Of a stretch of DNA of 64,000 bases, positions 1-10,268 are shown piece after piece. Position 1 is the stretch's first letter. Each line of letters begins with the position of its first letter. The notes beneath the pieces are model-generated. The model did no database searches. It was given only the letters and a program-made list of their open reading frames with translations, and had not been told where the DNA came from. This DNA is from Streptomyces tibetensis (GTDB taxonomy: Bacteria > Actinomycetota > Actinomycetes > Streptomycetales > Streptomycetaceae): positions 310,001 to 374,000 of the forward strand of contig NZ_SZVW01000002.1 of the NCBI RefSeq assembly GCF_007655005.1, in the 5' to 3' direction. The position numbers and the translations under genes were made by a program.

Positions 1-720
1 GACCGGCTCGTCCGCCCACTCGCGCAGGGGCCATGTCCCGTCGACCGAGGCGGTGGGGTCTCCCTTGCCGCGCAGGAAGCTCTGGAAGTCCGCCGCCCAC
101 TCGGCGTACCACTCGATCTGGCGGTGGTGCAGCGCCGCCGGGCCGAGCATGGCGATCTTGGGGTGGCGGTCGGCTATCGCCCCGGCGAGGCGGGCCGCCG
201 CCAAGGCGTCGGCCATGGCGTCGTGGGCGGTGTCGAGGACGACGCCGTACTCGGCGCAGACCGCTTCGAGGTTGCGTTTGCCGCGGCGGTAGCGGTCGAC
301 CCAGCGGTCGATGGTGTACGGGTCGATGACCGGGGCCGGGTCCACGCCGCCCAGGCGGTCCCGCAGGGACGGCAGCCCGTGGCGCCGCAACTCCGCGGAG
401 AGCAGGGTGAGGTCGAAGGCCGCGTTGTACGCGACGACCGGTACGCCCGTCCTCCAGTAGGAGGTGAGGACGTCGGCGAGGGCGTCCGCCACCTGGTCGG
501 CCGGTCTGCCCTCGGCCGCCGCCCGCTCGTTGCTGATGCCGTGCACCGCCACCGCGTCCTCGGGGATCGGCACTCCCGGGTCGGCCAGCCACTCGCGGCG
601 CCCGATCGGCTCTGTGCCCCTGACCTCGATCACGGCCCCCGTGACGATGCGCGCCTCGCGCGGATCCGTACCCGTCGTCTCCAGGTCGAAGCCGACCAGC
701 AGCTCCCGGTGCCAGCCCAT
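1..720 (-). CDS. 3'-5' exonuclease, DnaQ/DEDDh type (C-terminus beyond window edge)
   Basis: Predicted to remove nucleotides from DNA 3' ends, as the epsilon subunit of DNA polymerase III and its stand-alone relatives do. All three DEDDh motifs are readable: ExoI FDLETTG (Asp12, Glu14), ExoII VAYNAAFD, and ExoIII HDAMAD. The ATG at 718-720 follows a purine-rich AAGGGGGA about six bases upstream. The frame is open to base 1, so 240 codons are visible and the end is missing. It is a single exonuclease domain without a polymerase, typical of the small DnaQ-like proteins that Streptomyces carries in several copies; the exact substrate cannot be told. The next gene to the right runs in the same direction after 131 bp. 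Confidence 0.88.
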   Translation of the reverse strand, partial: MGWHRELLVGFDLETTGTDPREARIVTGAVIEVRGTEPIGRREWLADPGVPIPEDAVAVHGISNERAAAEGRPADQVADALADVLTSYWRTGVPVVAYNAAFDLTLLSAELRRHGLPSLRDRLGGVDPAPVIDPYTIDRWVDRYRRGKRNLEAVCAEYGVVLDTAHDAMADALAAARLAGAIADRHPKIAMLGPAALHHRQIEWYAEWAADFQSFLRGKGDPTASVDGTWPLREWADEPV

Positions 721-851
721 GGGCGGTCCCCCTTCATGTGGTGCGTTCCCCCAGTGGTCCCCACCTTCGCATGCACCACTGACAATCAGAGGATCGCGTT
801 CCGCTCATGCCCGGCGGCGGGCCGGGGAATCACCCCGCACCCGGGAGCAGT

Positions 852-2093
852 TCATGACACCGGCCGCGAATCCGCCCACATCACCTCGAACTCCTCGCGA
901 TACGTGGGGAAGAGGCCACTTTCGTCCATCTCGCCCGACTTGACCACCTTGCTGCCGTTGCGCAGCACGAACACCGGCGCCTCCATGCCCCGGGTGCGGC
1001 GCAGATAGTTCTGCACGACCGCGATGCCGTCGGCGCCGTCGCCGTCCACCAGGTACGCCGTGAAGCGGGGCGTCTCGTCGAACACCTGGATCTCGAAGGC
1101 CCCGGGGTCGCGCAGCCGGGCACGCACGCGGCGCATGTGCAGGATGTTCATCTCGACGGCCCGGCTGAGTTCGCCCCGCTTGATGCCCAGTTCGCGCTCG
1201 CGGCGCTTGACCGCGCTGGAGGCCGGGTTGAGGAACAGCAGCCTGACCCGGCAGCCGGACTCCGCCAGCCGCACCAGACGCCGGCCGGAGAAGTTCTGCA
1301 CGAGCAGGTTGAGGCCGATGCCGATGGCGTCGAGGCGGCGGGCCCCGCCGAAGATGTCCTCGGCCGGGAACTGCCGCATCAGCCGCACCCGGTCCGGGTG
1401 GACGGCGACGACGTCGGCGTACCGGTCACCGACCAGGTCCTCGACCGCGTCGATCGGCAGCCGGCGCGCCGAGGGCACGTCACCGCCCGCGCCGAGCATC
1501 TCCAGCAGCCGCGCCGAGGCCCGCTCGGCCTGGTTGAGCACGGCCTCGGACAGGGCCCGGTTGCGGGAGACGACGTTGCGGGTGACCTCCAGCTCGTCCA
1601 GGGCGAGTTCGACGTCCCGGCGGTCGTCGAAGTACGGCTCGAAGCAGGGCCAGTGCTGCACCATCAGCTCGCGCAGCTGGGGCAGGGTGAGGAAGGACAG
1701 GACGTTGTCGTCGGCCGGGTCGAGCAGATAGCCCTTGCGGCGGCTGACCTCGCGGACCGCCACCGCGCGCTGCACCCACTCCTGGCCGGCCGGTCCGGCG
1801 GCGGCCACCACCCAGTCCTCGCCGTGCACGGGTTCGTACACGGGCCGCAGCACGGCGGCGACGACCGCGCGCAGCCGCTGCTCGACGAGGTTCAGCCAGA
1901 TGTAGGCCCGGCCGGCCCGCTGGGCGCGGGTGCGCACCTCGCGCCAGGCGTCGGCGTCCCAGTCCAGTTCCGGGCCGATCGAGCCCGTGGCGTCCATCGG
2001 CCGCGCCAGGGACACGGCACCGGTCGGGACGTCTGTGGAGTTCCCCTCGTGACCCTCGTCACCAGGGGGCAGCTCCAGCCCTCCCGAGCCCAC
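852..2093 (-). CDS. SAV2148-type HEPN-domain protein, function unknown
   Basis: A 413-residue soluble protein that I recognise as the conserved streptomycete family named after S. avermitilis SAV2148 and described as HEPN-containing. No signal peptide or membrane segment is visible. The N-terminal half is helical and rich in Leu/Arg; the C-terminal half alternates predicted strands and helices and ends in EFEVMWADSRPVS. I do not see the R-x4-6-H motif of HEPN ribonucleases, so an RNase activity should not be assumed. Start: a GTG at 2091-2093 with GGAAGG about ten bases upstream. A start 42 bases further upstream (2135) is possible, but its extra residues look unlike family members I remember. 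No partner gene suggests a role. Confidence 0.7.
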   Translation of the reverse strand: MGSGGLELPPGDEGHEGNSTDVPTGAVSLARPMDATGSIGPELDWDADAWREVRTRAQRAGRAYIWLNLVEQRLRAVVAAVLRPVYEPVHGEDWVVAAAGPAGQEWVQRAVAVREVSRRKGYLLDPADDNVLSFLTLPQLRELMVQHWPCFEPYFDDRRDVELALDELEVTRNVVSRNRALSEAVLNQAERASARLLEMLGAGGDVPSARRLPIDAVEDLVGDRYADVVAVHPDRVRLMRQFPAEDIFGGARRLDAIGIGLNLLVQNFSGRRLVRLAESGCRVRLLFLNPASSAVKRRERELGIKRGELSRAVEMNILHMRRVRARLRDPGAFEIQVFDETPRFTAYLVDGDGADGIAVVQNYLRRTRGMEAPVFVLRNGSKVVKSGEMDESGLFPTYREEFEVMWADSRPVS

Positions 2094-2195
2094 CCACGCA
2101 CCGCCTTCCGCTCCCCCGCACACTGCCCTTGTCAACGATCAAGGAAGGGTACTCCGGGAGCGGTCGGCGGTGCAGCCGGATGGGCAGGGTAGTTC

Positions 2196-3521
2196 TCAAC
2201 CCCGGGGCCTCCAGTGCCCGTTCTGCCAGGCGAGCTCGGCCGGAGTGAGCGGATTCATGGCGGTGACGTCACGCGGGGCGATCGAGAAGCCCTGCCAGTG
2301 GACGGGCATCGGCTGCTGGTCCTCGTCCCGGGCTATGTGGTGGAAGCCGACGTTCATCCAGACCACCGGGTGGGTCAGGGCCTGTCCGTTCACCCACTTG
2401 TCGACGGACTTCCCGGCCCCGGCCCCGCAGTTGCCGGGGTTGTTGCTGGCGAACAGTTCGCACTTGTTGTACTGCGTGACGTACAGGTCGTGCTTGGTGT
2501 AGCTGCGACCCGGGTACTTGGTCGTGACCCCGGGGACGATCTCGTAGGAGCGCGCGTGTCCGTCCTTGTTCTTTCCGGTCGCGCTGACCATGCGCCACCA
2601 GCGGTAGGCCTTGCTGTCCCCGGCCAGTTCCTTGGTCACCTTGGTGCGGGTGGTCTTGGTGGTGGGGGCGCGCTGGCCGCGGCCGGGCGCGGTGACGGTG
2701 GAGTCGTACTGCTCGACGCGGTTCTTGGTGGAGCCGTCCAGGGCGAAGTCGAGTCGCCAGAAGGCGTTGTGGCTGTGGCTGGTGGCCTTGGCCGCGCTCG
2801 CGCCCTTGCCGATGGGCCAGCCGCGGCCGTCACCGGCGTCGTAGTCGTCGAAGGACAGGCTGCCGGTGGCGCCGACGTTCATGGTGATCGTGCCGTCGTC
2901 CTGGAAGCGCCACTCGGTCATGTACTCGTACCAGCCGACCTGGTTCACCGTGTAGACGAGGAGGTCCTTGCCCTCGGCCTGGTAGACCTTGTTCGCGGTG
3001 TCGCCCTGCATGCGGTAGGCGTGGCCGCGGGAGCGGGTGGTGGTGCACAGACCCTTGACGTTCGGGTCCTCGTTCCAGGAGTCGGGGACCTTGACGGTCT
3101 TGATGGCCCCGCCGGGGCACTCGCCCGGCGCCAGGTTCATCAGGCCCTGGGCGAAGTCGAAGCCGGTCAGGTCGTCGTACTCGACCGAGCCGTCGTCGTA
3201 GGGGACGTGGATCTGGCCGAGCCGGGCGCTGTTGAGGACTTTGATCGGTTTGGCCTCCCCCTTCGGCTGGTACGAGATGTTCTCCAGGACGAGGCCGGCC
3301 TTGCCGTCGTAGCGCCAGCACATCCGCCAGGTGGTGCCGGAGGAGAGCTTCTGCTCGACGCGGTAGGCGGCGCTGCAGTCGGCGGCGGGCGGCGCGGCGG
3401 GGGCGGCCTTCGGCTGGGCGGTGGCCGGTCCCGCGCCGGCCGTGGCGCCCGCGGCCAGCGCGGCCACGGTCAGGCCCACGGCCGCGCGGATGCGGGCCTT
3501 GGTGTTGCTGTTCACGCGCAT
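2196..3521 (-). CDS. secreted copper amine oxidase, catalytic-domain protein
   Basis: A 441-residue exported protein with a Sec/Tat-like signal (residues 1-36, AAGATAGAGPATA). It matches the C-terminal catalytic domain of copper/topaquinone amine oxidases, which oxidise primary amines to aldehydes with release of H2O2 and ammonia. Readable landmarks are the copper-binding HSH pair (His249, His251), the third His region HHIARDED, the PVHW block near the C-terminus, and the topaquinone region with WYEY (Tyr198 as presumptive cofactor precursor) followed by TEWRF and GATG. The usual Asn before that Tyr is Trp here. At 441 residues it lacks the N2/N3 domains of a full enzyme (over 600 residues); these seem to be in the adjacent upstream gene, 57 bp away on the same strand. 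SD-like AGGGAG precedes the ATG. Confidence 0.78.
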   Translation of the reverse strand: MRVNSNTKARIRAAVGLTVAALAAGATAGAGPATAQPKAAPAAPPAADCSAAYRVEQKLSSGTTWRMCWRYDGKAGLVLENISYQPKGEAKPIKVLNSARLGQIHVPYDDGSVEYDDLTGFDFAQGLMNLAPGECPGGAIKTVKVPDSWNEDPNVKGLCTTTRSRGHAYRMQGDTANKVYQAEGKDLLVYTVNQVGWYEYMTEWRFQDDGTITMNVGATGSLSFDDYDAGDGRGWPIGKGASAAKATSHSHNAFWRLDFALDGSTKNRVEQYDSTVTAPGRGQRAPTTKTTRTKVTKELAGDSKAYRWWRMVSATGKNKDGHARSYEIVPGVTTKYPGRSYTKHDLYVTQYNKCELFASNNPGNCGAGAGKSVDKWVNGQALTHPVVWMNVGFHHIARDEDQQPMPVHWQGFSIAPRDVTAMNPLTPAELAWQNGHWRPRG

Positions 3522-3578
3522 GACGAGATGACTCCCTGACGAGGAGGAGCGAGGTGGACGGTGAGTGAAGCGGGCGGG

Positions 3579-4424
3579 TCAGTGGCCGAGCCGGGCGACC
3601 TTGCGGGCGCTCAGGTCGATCACCAGCGACCTGGCGTCGACCCACGGTCCGTTCTTGACCTTCGGGAACAGCCGGACGCAGCGGTGCTCCCCGCACGTGT
3701 CGAGCACGGCGGGCTGGGCGCCCGGCGCGGCCCGGTAGACGGCTCCGCTGAGCTGGAGCTGGTCCGGGGAGGTGAGCGCCTTGCCGGTGGCGTCCTTGTA
3801 GTCGGCCTTCAGGCCCGAGCCGAGCGGGTCGGCGATCAGGAGGCCGGCCGCCTCGGCCTTCTCGGCGCGGCTGAGCGGCGGCTGGACGCCGTGCTGGGTG
3901 TCGGTGTGCACCACCTTGCCGGTGCCGAGATCCACGGTCCGGGTGACGAGTGTGTCGTCCCGGTAGTCGTAGAACGTCACGTCGGCGCGCCGGGGCGCGT
4001 CCGGCCTGCCGGCCTCGTCGGCCTCCGGTTCGGCGAGGTCGACGGTGAGGCGCTCGGGACCGCGTTCCCCGTCGACGCTCTCGCTGCTGCGGAACAGTTC
4101 CCGGCTGAGGGCGATCTTCTCGACCCGCCGCAGCTCGTCGTCGGTCAGCGGGTCACGGCCCTCGCCCTGCTGTCCTTCGGCAGGGGCCGCCTCGACGACA
4201 CCCGGCGCCACGGCCCGGCCGCCCGCCCCCGCGGCGCCCGCCCCCGCGGCATCCGTCCCCGCGGCTCCCGCCTCCTGCGGGACGGACCGCCCCGCCCGGG
4301 TGCCGTTGTCGTCCGCCCCCGCCGTGCCCGGCAGGGTCACCGCCACCATCACGGCGGTCCCGGCCACCGCGATGGCGGTACCGGCCACCATCTTGCCCAG
4401 GTGGCGGTGCACTATGTTGCGCAC
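3579..4424 (-). CDS. secreted protein resembling amine-oxidase N2/N3 domains
   Basis: A 281-residue exported protein: signal peptide (about residues 1-37), a low-complexity Ala/Gly linker to about residue 75, then a folded part starting DPLTDDELRR. That start resembles the HPLDPLT block opening the N2 domain of copper amine oxidases, and the following strands (VTFYDYRDD, GKVVHTD) fit the small alpha/beta N2-N3 domains. Two Cys (DTCGEHRC) may form a disulfide. It starts with GTG at 4422-4424 behind GGGGGAAG and is followed after 57 bp by the catalytic-domain gene, so the two probably form one operon. Family assignment from motifs is moderate; a plain 'Tat signal domain protein' is the conservative alternative. 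Confidence 0.6.
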   Translation of the reverse strand: MRNIVHRHLGKMVAGTAIAVAGTAVMVAVTLPGTAGADDNGTRAGRSVPQEAGAAGTDAAGAGAAGAGGRAVAPGVVEAAPAEGQQGEGRDPLTDDELRRVEKIALSRELFRSSESVDGERGPERLTVDLAEPEADEAGRPDAPRRADVTFYDYRDDTLVTRTVDLGTGKVVHTDTQHGVQPPLSRAEKAEAAGLLIADPLGSGLKADYKDATGKALTSPDQLQLSGAVYRAAPGAQPAVLDTCGEHRCVRLFPKVKNGPWVDARSLVIDLSARKVARLGH

Positions 4425-4478
4425 GTCTTCCCCCTACTCCCCCAAGCCCCGGGAGTATGTGATTGCCCCATCGGTTTG

Positions 4479-4493
4479 GCATACCGCGTATGC
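4479..4493. promoter_or_regulatory. perfect palindrome GCATAC-CGC-GTATGC, candidate operator
   Basis: A 15-bp perfect inverted repeat (6-bp arms, 3-bp centre) in the 179-bp gap between the divergently transcribed amine-oxidase pair and glgX. Length and position suit a dimeric repressor or activator site. No regulator gene is adjacent, so the protein is unknown. Confidence 0.4.
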
Positions 4494-4603
4494 ACTGGTC
4501 ACTCGGTAAGAGGGAGATAAGTCATAGGAGGTTCCCTCACTTTCGGGGAGACTCGGGACCAAGGCGTCCCCACCGGCGCCGCACACCTGAAAGAGTCGTA
4601 TCC

Positions 4604-6754
<2,151 letters not shown>

Positions 6755-6766
6755 CCGTCCGGCGCC

Positions 6767-6802
6767 CGCGTCGTCCGGAAAGCCACTCGTCCGGGCGACG
6801 CG
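6767..6802. terminator. hairpin between glgX and treY
   Basis: CGCGTCG-t-CCGG pairs with CCGG-g-CGACGCG: a 12-bp stem with one internal mismatch and a 12-nt loop. It begins 13 bp past the glgX stop, where a terminator would be expected. No U-tract follows, as is usual in Streptomyces. It may separate glgX from treY or only attenuate. Confidence 0.5.
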
Positions 6803-6860
6803 CGGCGCACCTGGCGCGGGGGATGACACGAACGGCGGCAGGGCGGGTACGTACGTCTCC

Positions 6861-9230
6861 ATGACACCTGAGCGACTTGACCCGGTGGTGCCCACGGCCA
6901 CGTACCGGCTGCAGCTGCAGCCCGAGTTCCCCTTCGGAGCAGCCGCGGCCGTCGTGCCGTACCTGGCCTCGCTCGGCGTCTCGCACCTGCACCTGTCCCC
7001 CGTCCTGGAGGCGGTGCCGGGCTCGACGCACGGCTACGACGTCGTCGACCACGCGCGCGTGCGCGAGGAACTGGGCGGCGAGGAGGGGCTGCGGGCGCTG
7101 GCGCGCACCGCGCGCGAGCACGGGCTCGGCCTGGTGGTGGACATCGTGCCCAACCACATGGCCATGGCCCCGCGTCACAACCGGGCCCTGTGGGAGGTGC
7201 TGCGCGAGGGCCCGAAGTCGCCGTACGCGCGCTGGTTCGACATCGACTGGGAGGCGCAGGACGGGCAGGTGCTGCTGCCGGTCCTGGGCGGGCCGCTGGG
7301 CGAGGTGCTCGACGAGCTGCGCGTCGACGGTGACGTGCTGCGCTACTACGACCACGTCCTGCCGCTGCGCGAGGGCACCGAGGACCTGCCGCTGCCGCAT
7401 CTGCTGGACGCGCAGTGGTACCGGCCGGTGTGGTGGCGGCTGGCCCGGACCGAGCTCAACTACCGGCGGTTCTTCAGCATCTCGGAGCTCATCGGGGTGC
7501 GGGTGGAGGACCCGGAGGTGTTCGAGGCCACCCACGACAAGATCCTCCGGCTGCTGCACGAGGGCGTGATCGACGGGCTGCGCATCGACCACCCCGACGG
7601 GCTCGCCGACCCCGACGGCTACCTCCGGCGGTTGCACGAGGCGACCGGGGGCCGCTGGACGGTCGTGGAGAAGATCCTCGCCGACGGCGAACGGCTGCCG
7701 GCGTCCTGGCCCGTCGCGGGGACCACCGGCTACGACGCCCTGCGGCACGTGGACGGGGTGTTCACGGACCCGGCCGGGTTCGGGGACCTGCTGGGGCGGT
7801 ACCGGCGCTTCGCGGCCCCGCAGACGGACCGGGGCGGGCAGTGGGAGGCGACGGTGCGCCGGGCGGCGTACAAGGTCCTCACGCACGAGCTGGCGACCGA
7901 GACCGACCGGCTCACCCGGGTGGCGAGCCGGCTGTGCGCGACCTCCCCGGAGCCGGCGCTGCGCGACCGCGCCCCCTGGGCGCTGCGCACCGCGCTCCAG
8001 GAGCTCCTGGTCCGCATGGAGGTCTACCGGCCCTACGAGTCCTCCGACGCGGCGTCCGTGGTCACCGAGGAGGCCGCCGCCGAGGCCCGGCACGCCTTCG
8101 CCGTGCCCGAGGAGGCCGGTGCGGTGGACGTGGTGCGGGACCTGGTGCTGGGACGGTACGGCGACGAACCCGCCCACCTGGAGTTCCGGACACGGTTCGC
8201 GCAGACCTCCTCGGCGCTGCGGGCCAAGTCCGTGGAGGACACGGCGTTCTACCGGTACGTGCCGCTGCTGTCGGCGACCGAGGTGGGCGGGAACCCGGGC
8301 GCCCCCGCCCTGTCGCCGGAGGAGTTCCACGCGTACTGCGCGCGCGTGCAGCGCGACTGGCCCCTCACCGGGACGGTGGCCACGACGCACGACACCAAGC
8401 GCAGCGCGGATGTCCGCGCGGCGCTGCACGTGCTCACCGAGTGCCCGGACCGCTTCGCGGACGTGCTCGCGGAGGTGACCCGCACCGGGGAGGGCGTGCC
8501 GGACGCGCAGCTGGCGTGGGCCGCCTGGCAGACCGTGTTCGGGCTCGGGCCGGCCTCCGGGGTGCGGGAGCGGGTGCAGGGGGCGCTGCTGAAGCACGTG
8601 CGGGAGGCCGGCCTGTACACGAGCTGGACCGAGCAGGAGCCGCCGTACGAGAAGGCGGTGGAGCGGTTCGTGGCGGCCGGGCCCTGCGGGGCGCCGGGCG
8701 AGCGGATCGCCGCGTTCCGGGAGTCGCTGGCGCCGTACGTCCGGGCCAACGTGCTGGGCACGGCCCTGGTGCAGCTGACGATGCCGGGTGTCCCGGACGT
8801 CTACCAGGGCACGGAGGCCGAGTACCGGGCGCTGGTCGACCCGGACAACCGGCGGGCGGTGGACTTCCCGCCCGCGGAGTCCGGCGGCACCTCCGGGGAG
8901 AAGGCGGCGGTGACGAAGGCGGCCCTGGGGCTGCGGGCCCGGCGGCCCGGTGCCTTCGGTGACACGGCGACGTACATGGCGTTGCCGGCGGAGGGACCGG
9001 CGGCCGCGCACTGCCTGGCCTTCGTCCGCTCCGGTGAGGTGCTGACGGCCGTGACCCGCCTGTCCCTGCGGCTCGCGGAGGCCGGCGGCTGGCGGGACAC
9101 ACGGCTGCCGCTGCCGCCGGGCCGCTGGGCGGACGTGCTGGAGCCGGGGCGCGAGTTCTCGGGGCACGCGCGCTTGGAGGAGCTGTTCGAGGGGCTGCCG
9201 GTGGCGTTGCTGGAGAGGGTGGGCGACTGA
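6861..9230 (+). CDS. treY: malto-oligosyltrehalose synthase TreY
   Basis: GH13_26 enzyme that rearranges the reducing-end alpha-1,4 linkage of a maltooligosaccharide into an alpha,alpha-1,1 linkage, giving maltooligosyltrehalose. Diagnostic features are PTATYRLQL at the start, STHGYDVVDH, DIVPNHMA, the catalytic segment GLRIDHPDGLADP, VVEKIL and TTHDTKRSADVR, ending with the PDVYQGTE block. At 789 residues it is the usual length. The ATG at 6861 opens the conserved N-terminus. It acts between GlgX (upstream, same strand) and TreZ (about 6 kb downstream) in the TreY-TreZ route from glycogen to trehalose. Confidence 0.96.
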   Translation: MTPERLDPVVPTATYRLQLQPEFPFGAAAAVVPYLASLGVSHLHLSPVLEAVPGSTHGYDVVDHARVREELGGEEGLRALARTAREHGLGLVVDIVPNHMAMAPRHNRALWEVLREGPKSPYARWFDIDWEAQDGQVLLPVLGGPLGEVLDELRVDGDVLRYYDHVLPLREGTEDLPLPHLLDAQWYRPVWWRLARTELNYRRFFSISELIGVRVEDPEVFEATHDKILRLLHEGVIDGLRIDHPDGLADPDGYLRRLHEATGGRWTVVEKILADGERLPASWPVAGTTGYDALRHVDGVFTDPAGFGDLLGRYRRFAAPQTDRGGQWEATVRRAAYKVLTHELATETDRLTRVASRLCATSPEPALRDRAPWALRTALQELLVRMEVYRPYESSDAASVVTEEAAAEARHAFAVPEEAGAVDVVRDLVLGRYGDEPAHLEFRTRFAQTSSALRAKSVEDTAFYRYVPLLSATEVGGNPGAPALSPEEFHAYCARVQRDWPLTGTVATTHDTKRSADVRAALHVLTECPDRFADVLAEVTRTGEGVPDAQLAWAAWQTVFGLGPASGVRERVQGALLKHVREAGLYTSWTEQEPPYEKAVERFVAAGPCGAPGERIAAFRESLAPYVRANVLGTALVQLTMPGVPDVYQGTEAEYRALVDPDNRRAVDFPPAESGGTSGEKAAVTKAALGLRARRPGAFGDTATYMALPAEGPAAAHCLAFVRSGEVLTAVTRLSLRLAEAGGWRDTRLPLPPGRWADVLEPGREFSGHARLEELFEGLPVALLERVGD

Positions 9231-9232
9231 GT

Positions 9233-10183
9233 TCAGGCGAGCGCGGACGACCGGGCCGAGCCGTCCTTCGGGCAGTCCTCGAACGCCGGCAGAGGGGCAC
9301 GCGGGCGCGGCCAGGACGTCCGCAGCAGGTCGACGAACCTCTCCGCCGCGCCGGTCGGCGGCAGGCGCGAGAAGACCGTCAGGGTGCGCCTCCAGGCGGG
9401 GTCGGGGGTGAGGACGACGCAGCCTTCGCCGACCGCCTCGCGGGCGAGGTGGGCGGGCGCGGCGCAGACGCCGACCCCGGCAGCGGCCATCCGCACCGCA
9501 GTGGAGGTGTGCTCGGTGAACACGGCGGTGCGCGGGGTGAAGCCCGCGCGGCCGCACGCCCAGTCGAGGAAACGCTCTCCGTGGACGACGGGCTCCATCG
9601 CGCAGCGCACCCAGGGACGGTCGGCCAGTTCCGGCAGCGTGACCGTCGTCCGTCCCGCGAAGCGGTCGTCGAAGGGCACCACGAGAACGATCTCCTCCTG
9701 GCCGACCGGTACGACGGGGCCCGGCGGGTCGGCCGGCGCCGGGCCGACGGCGAGATCCACGGTGCCGCGCAGGATCTGCTCCTCCAGTGCCCCGGAGGTG
9801 GCGTACTCGTGGAGGTGCAGCAGCACGCGGGGGTGAGCGGCGCGCCAGCGGGCGAAGACGTCCGGGAGGACGCCGACGGCCACGGAGTGGACGGCGGCGA
9901 TGTGGAGCTCGCCGCCCTCGGCACCGGCCGTGGCGCGGGCCGCGCGGCGGGCCTGGGCCGCGCTGCGCACGGCGAGCTCGGCGTGCGGCCGGAAGGCGCG
10001 CCCCATCGGTGTCAGGCGCACTCCCCGCGGCAGGCGCTCCAGGAGGGCTCCGCCCACGGACCGTTCGAGAGCTTTGACCTGGTGGGAGAGCGCGGGCTGC
10101 GAGACGTGCAGGAGCTCCGCCGCGCGCGTGAAGGACGCCTCCTCGACGACCGTCAGGAAGTACTCCATCTGGCGCAGGCTCAC
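9233..10183 (-). CDS. LysR-family transcriptional regulator
   Basis: A 316-residue LysR regulator: N-terminal winged helix-turn-helix (residues about 3-60, with QMEYFLTVVEEASFTRAAELLHVS and the wing region), linker helix, and a periplasmic-binding-like effector domain. The chosen GTG at 10181-10183 follows GGGGGAGGGG five bases upstream, and places the HTH at the usual distance from the N-terminus; upstream in-frame starts give residues that do not fit the family. It is divergent from the dihydrolipoyl dehydrogenase gene, 85 bp apart, which is the classic arrangement for a LysR target. It ends only 2 bp from the treY stop, convergent. The effector is unknown. Confidence 0.88.
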   Translation of the reverse strand: MSLRQMEYFLTVVEEASFTRAAELLHVSQPALSHQVKALERSVGGALLERLPRGVRLTPMGRAFRPHAELAVRSAAQARRAARATAGAEGGELHIAAVHSVAVGVLPDVFARWRAAHPRVLLHLHEYATSGALEEQILRGTVDLAVGPAPADPPGPVVPVGQEEIVLVVPFDDRFAGRTTVTLPELADRPWVRCAMEPVVHGERFLDWACGRAGFTPRTAVFTEHTSTAVRMAAAGVGVCAAPAHLAREAVGEGCVVLTPDPAWRRTLTVFSRLPPTGAAERFVDLLRTSWPRPRAPLPAFEDCPKDGSARSSALA

Positions 10184-10268
10184 GGCCCCTCCCCCATAAA
10201 CGCCCTGCATCGGTTCCACAAGAACATTGCCTTGGACGCATGGCAAGGGCCGGGCGGAGGCTGGGGCC

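Noticed and set aside
2094..2135. Extra 14 residues at the HEPN protein N-terminus
   Set aside because: GTG at 2093 has GGAAGG upstream and fits the conserved GSGGLELPP start remembered for the family.
4526..4532. Perfect AGGAGGT Shine-Dalgarno-like sequence upstream of glgX
   Set aside because: No ATG/GTG/TTG follows within 5-13 bases and the frames nearby encode nothing coherent; treated as chance.
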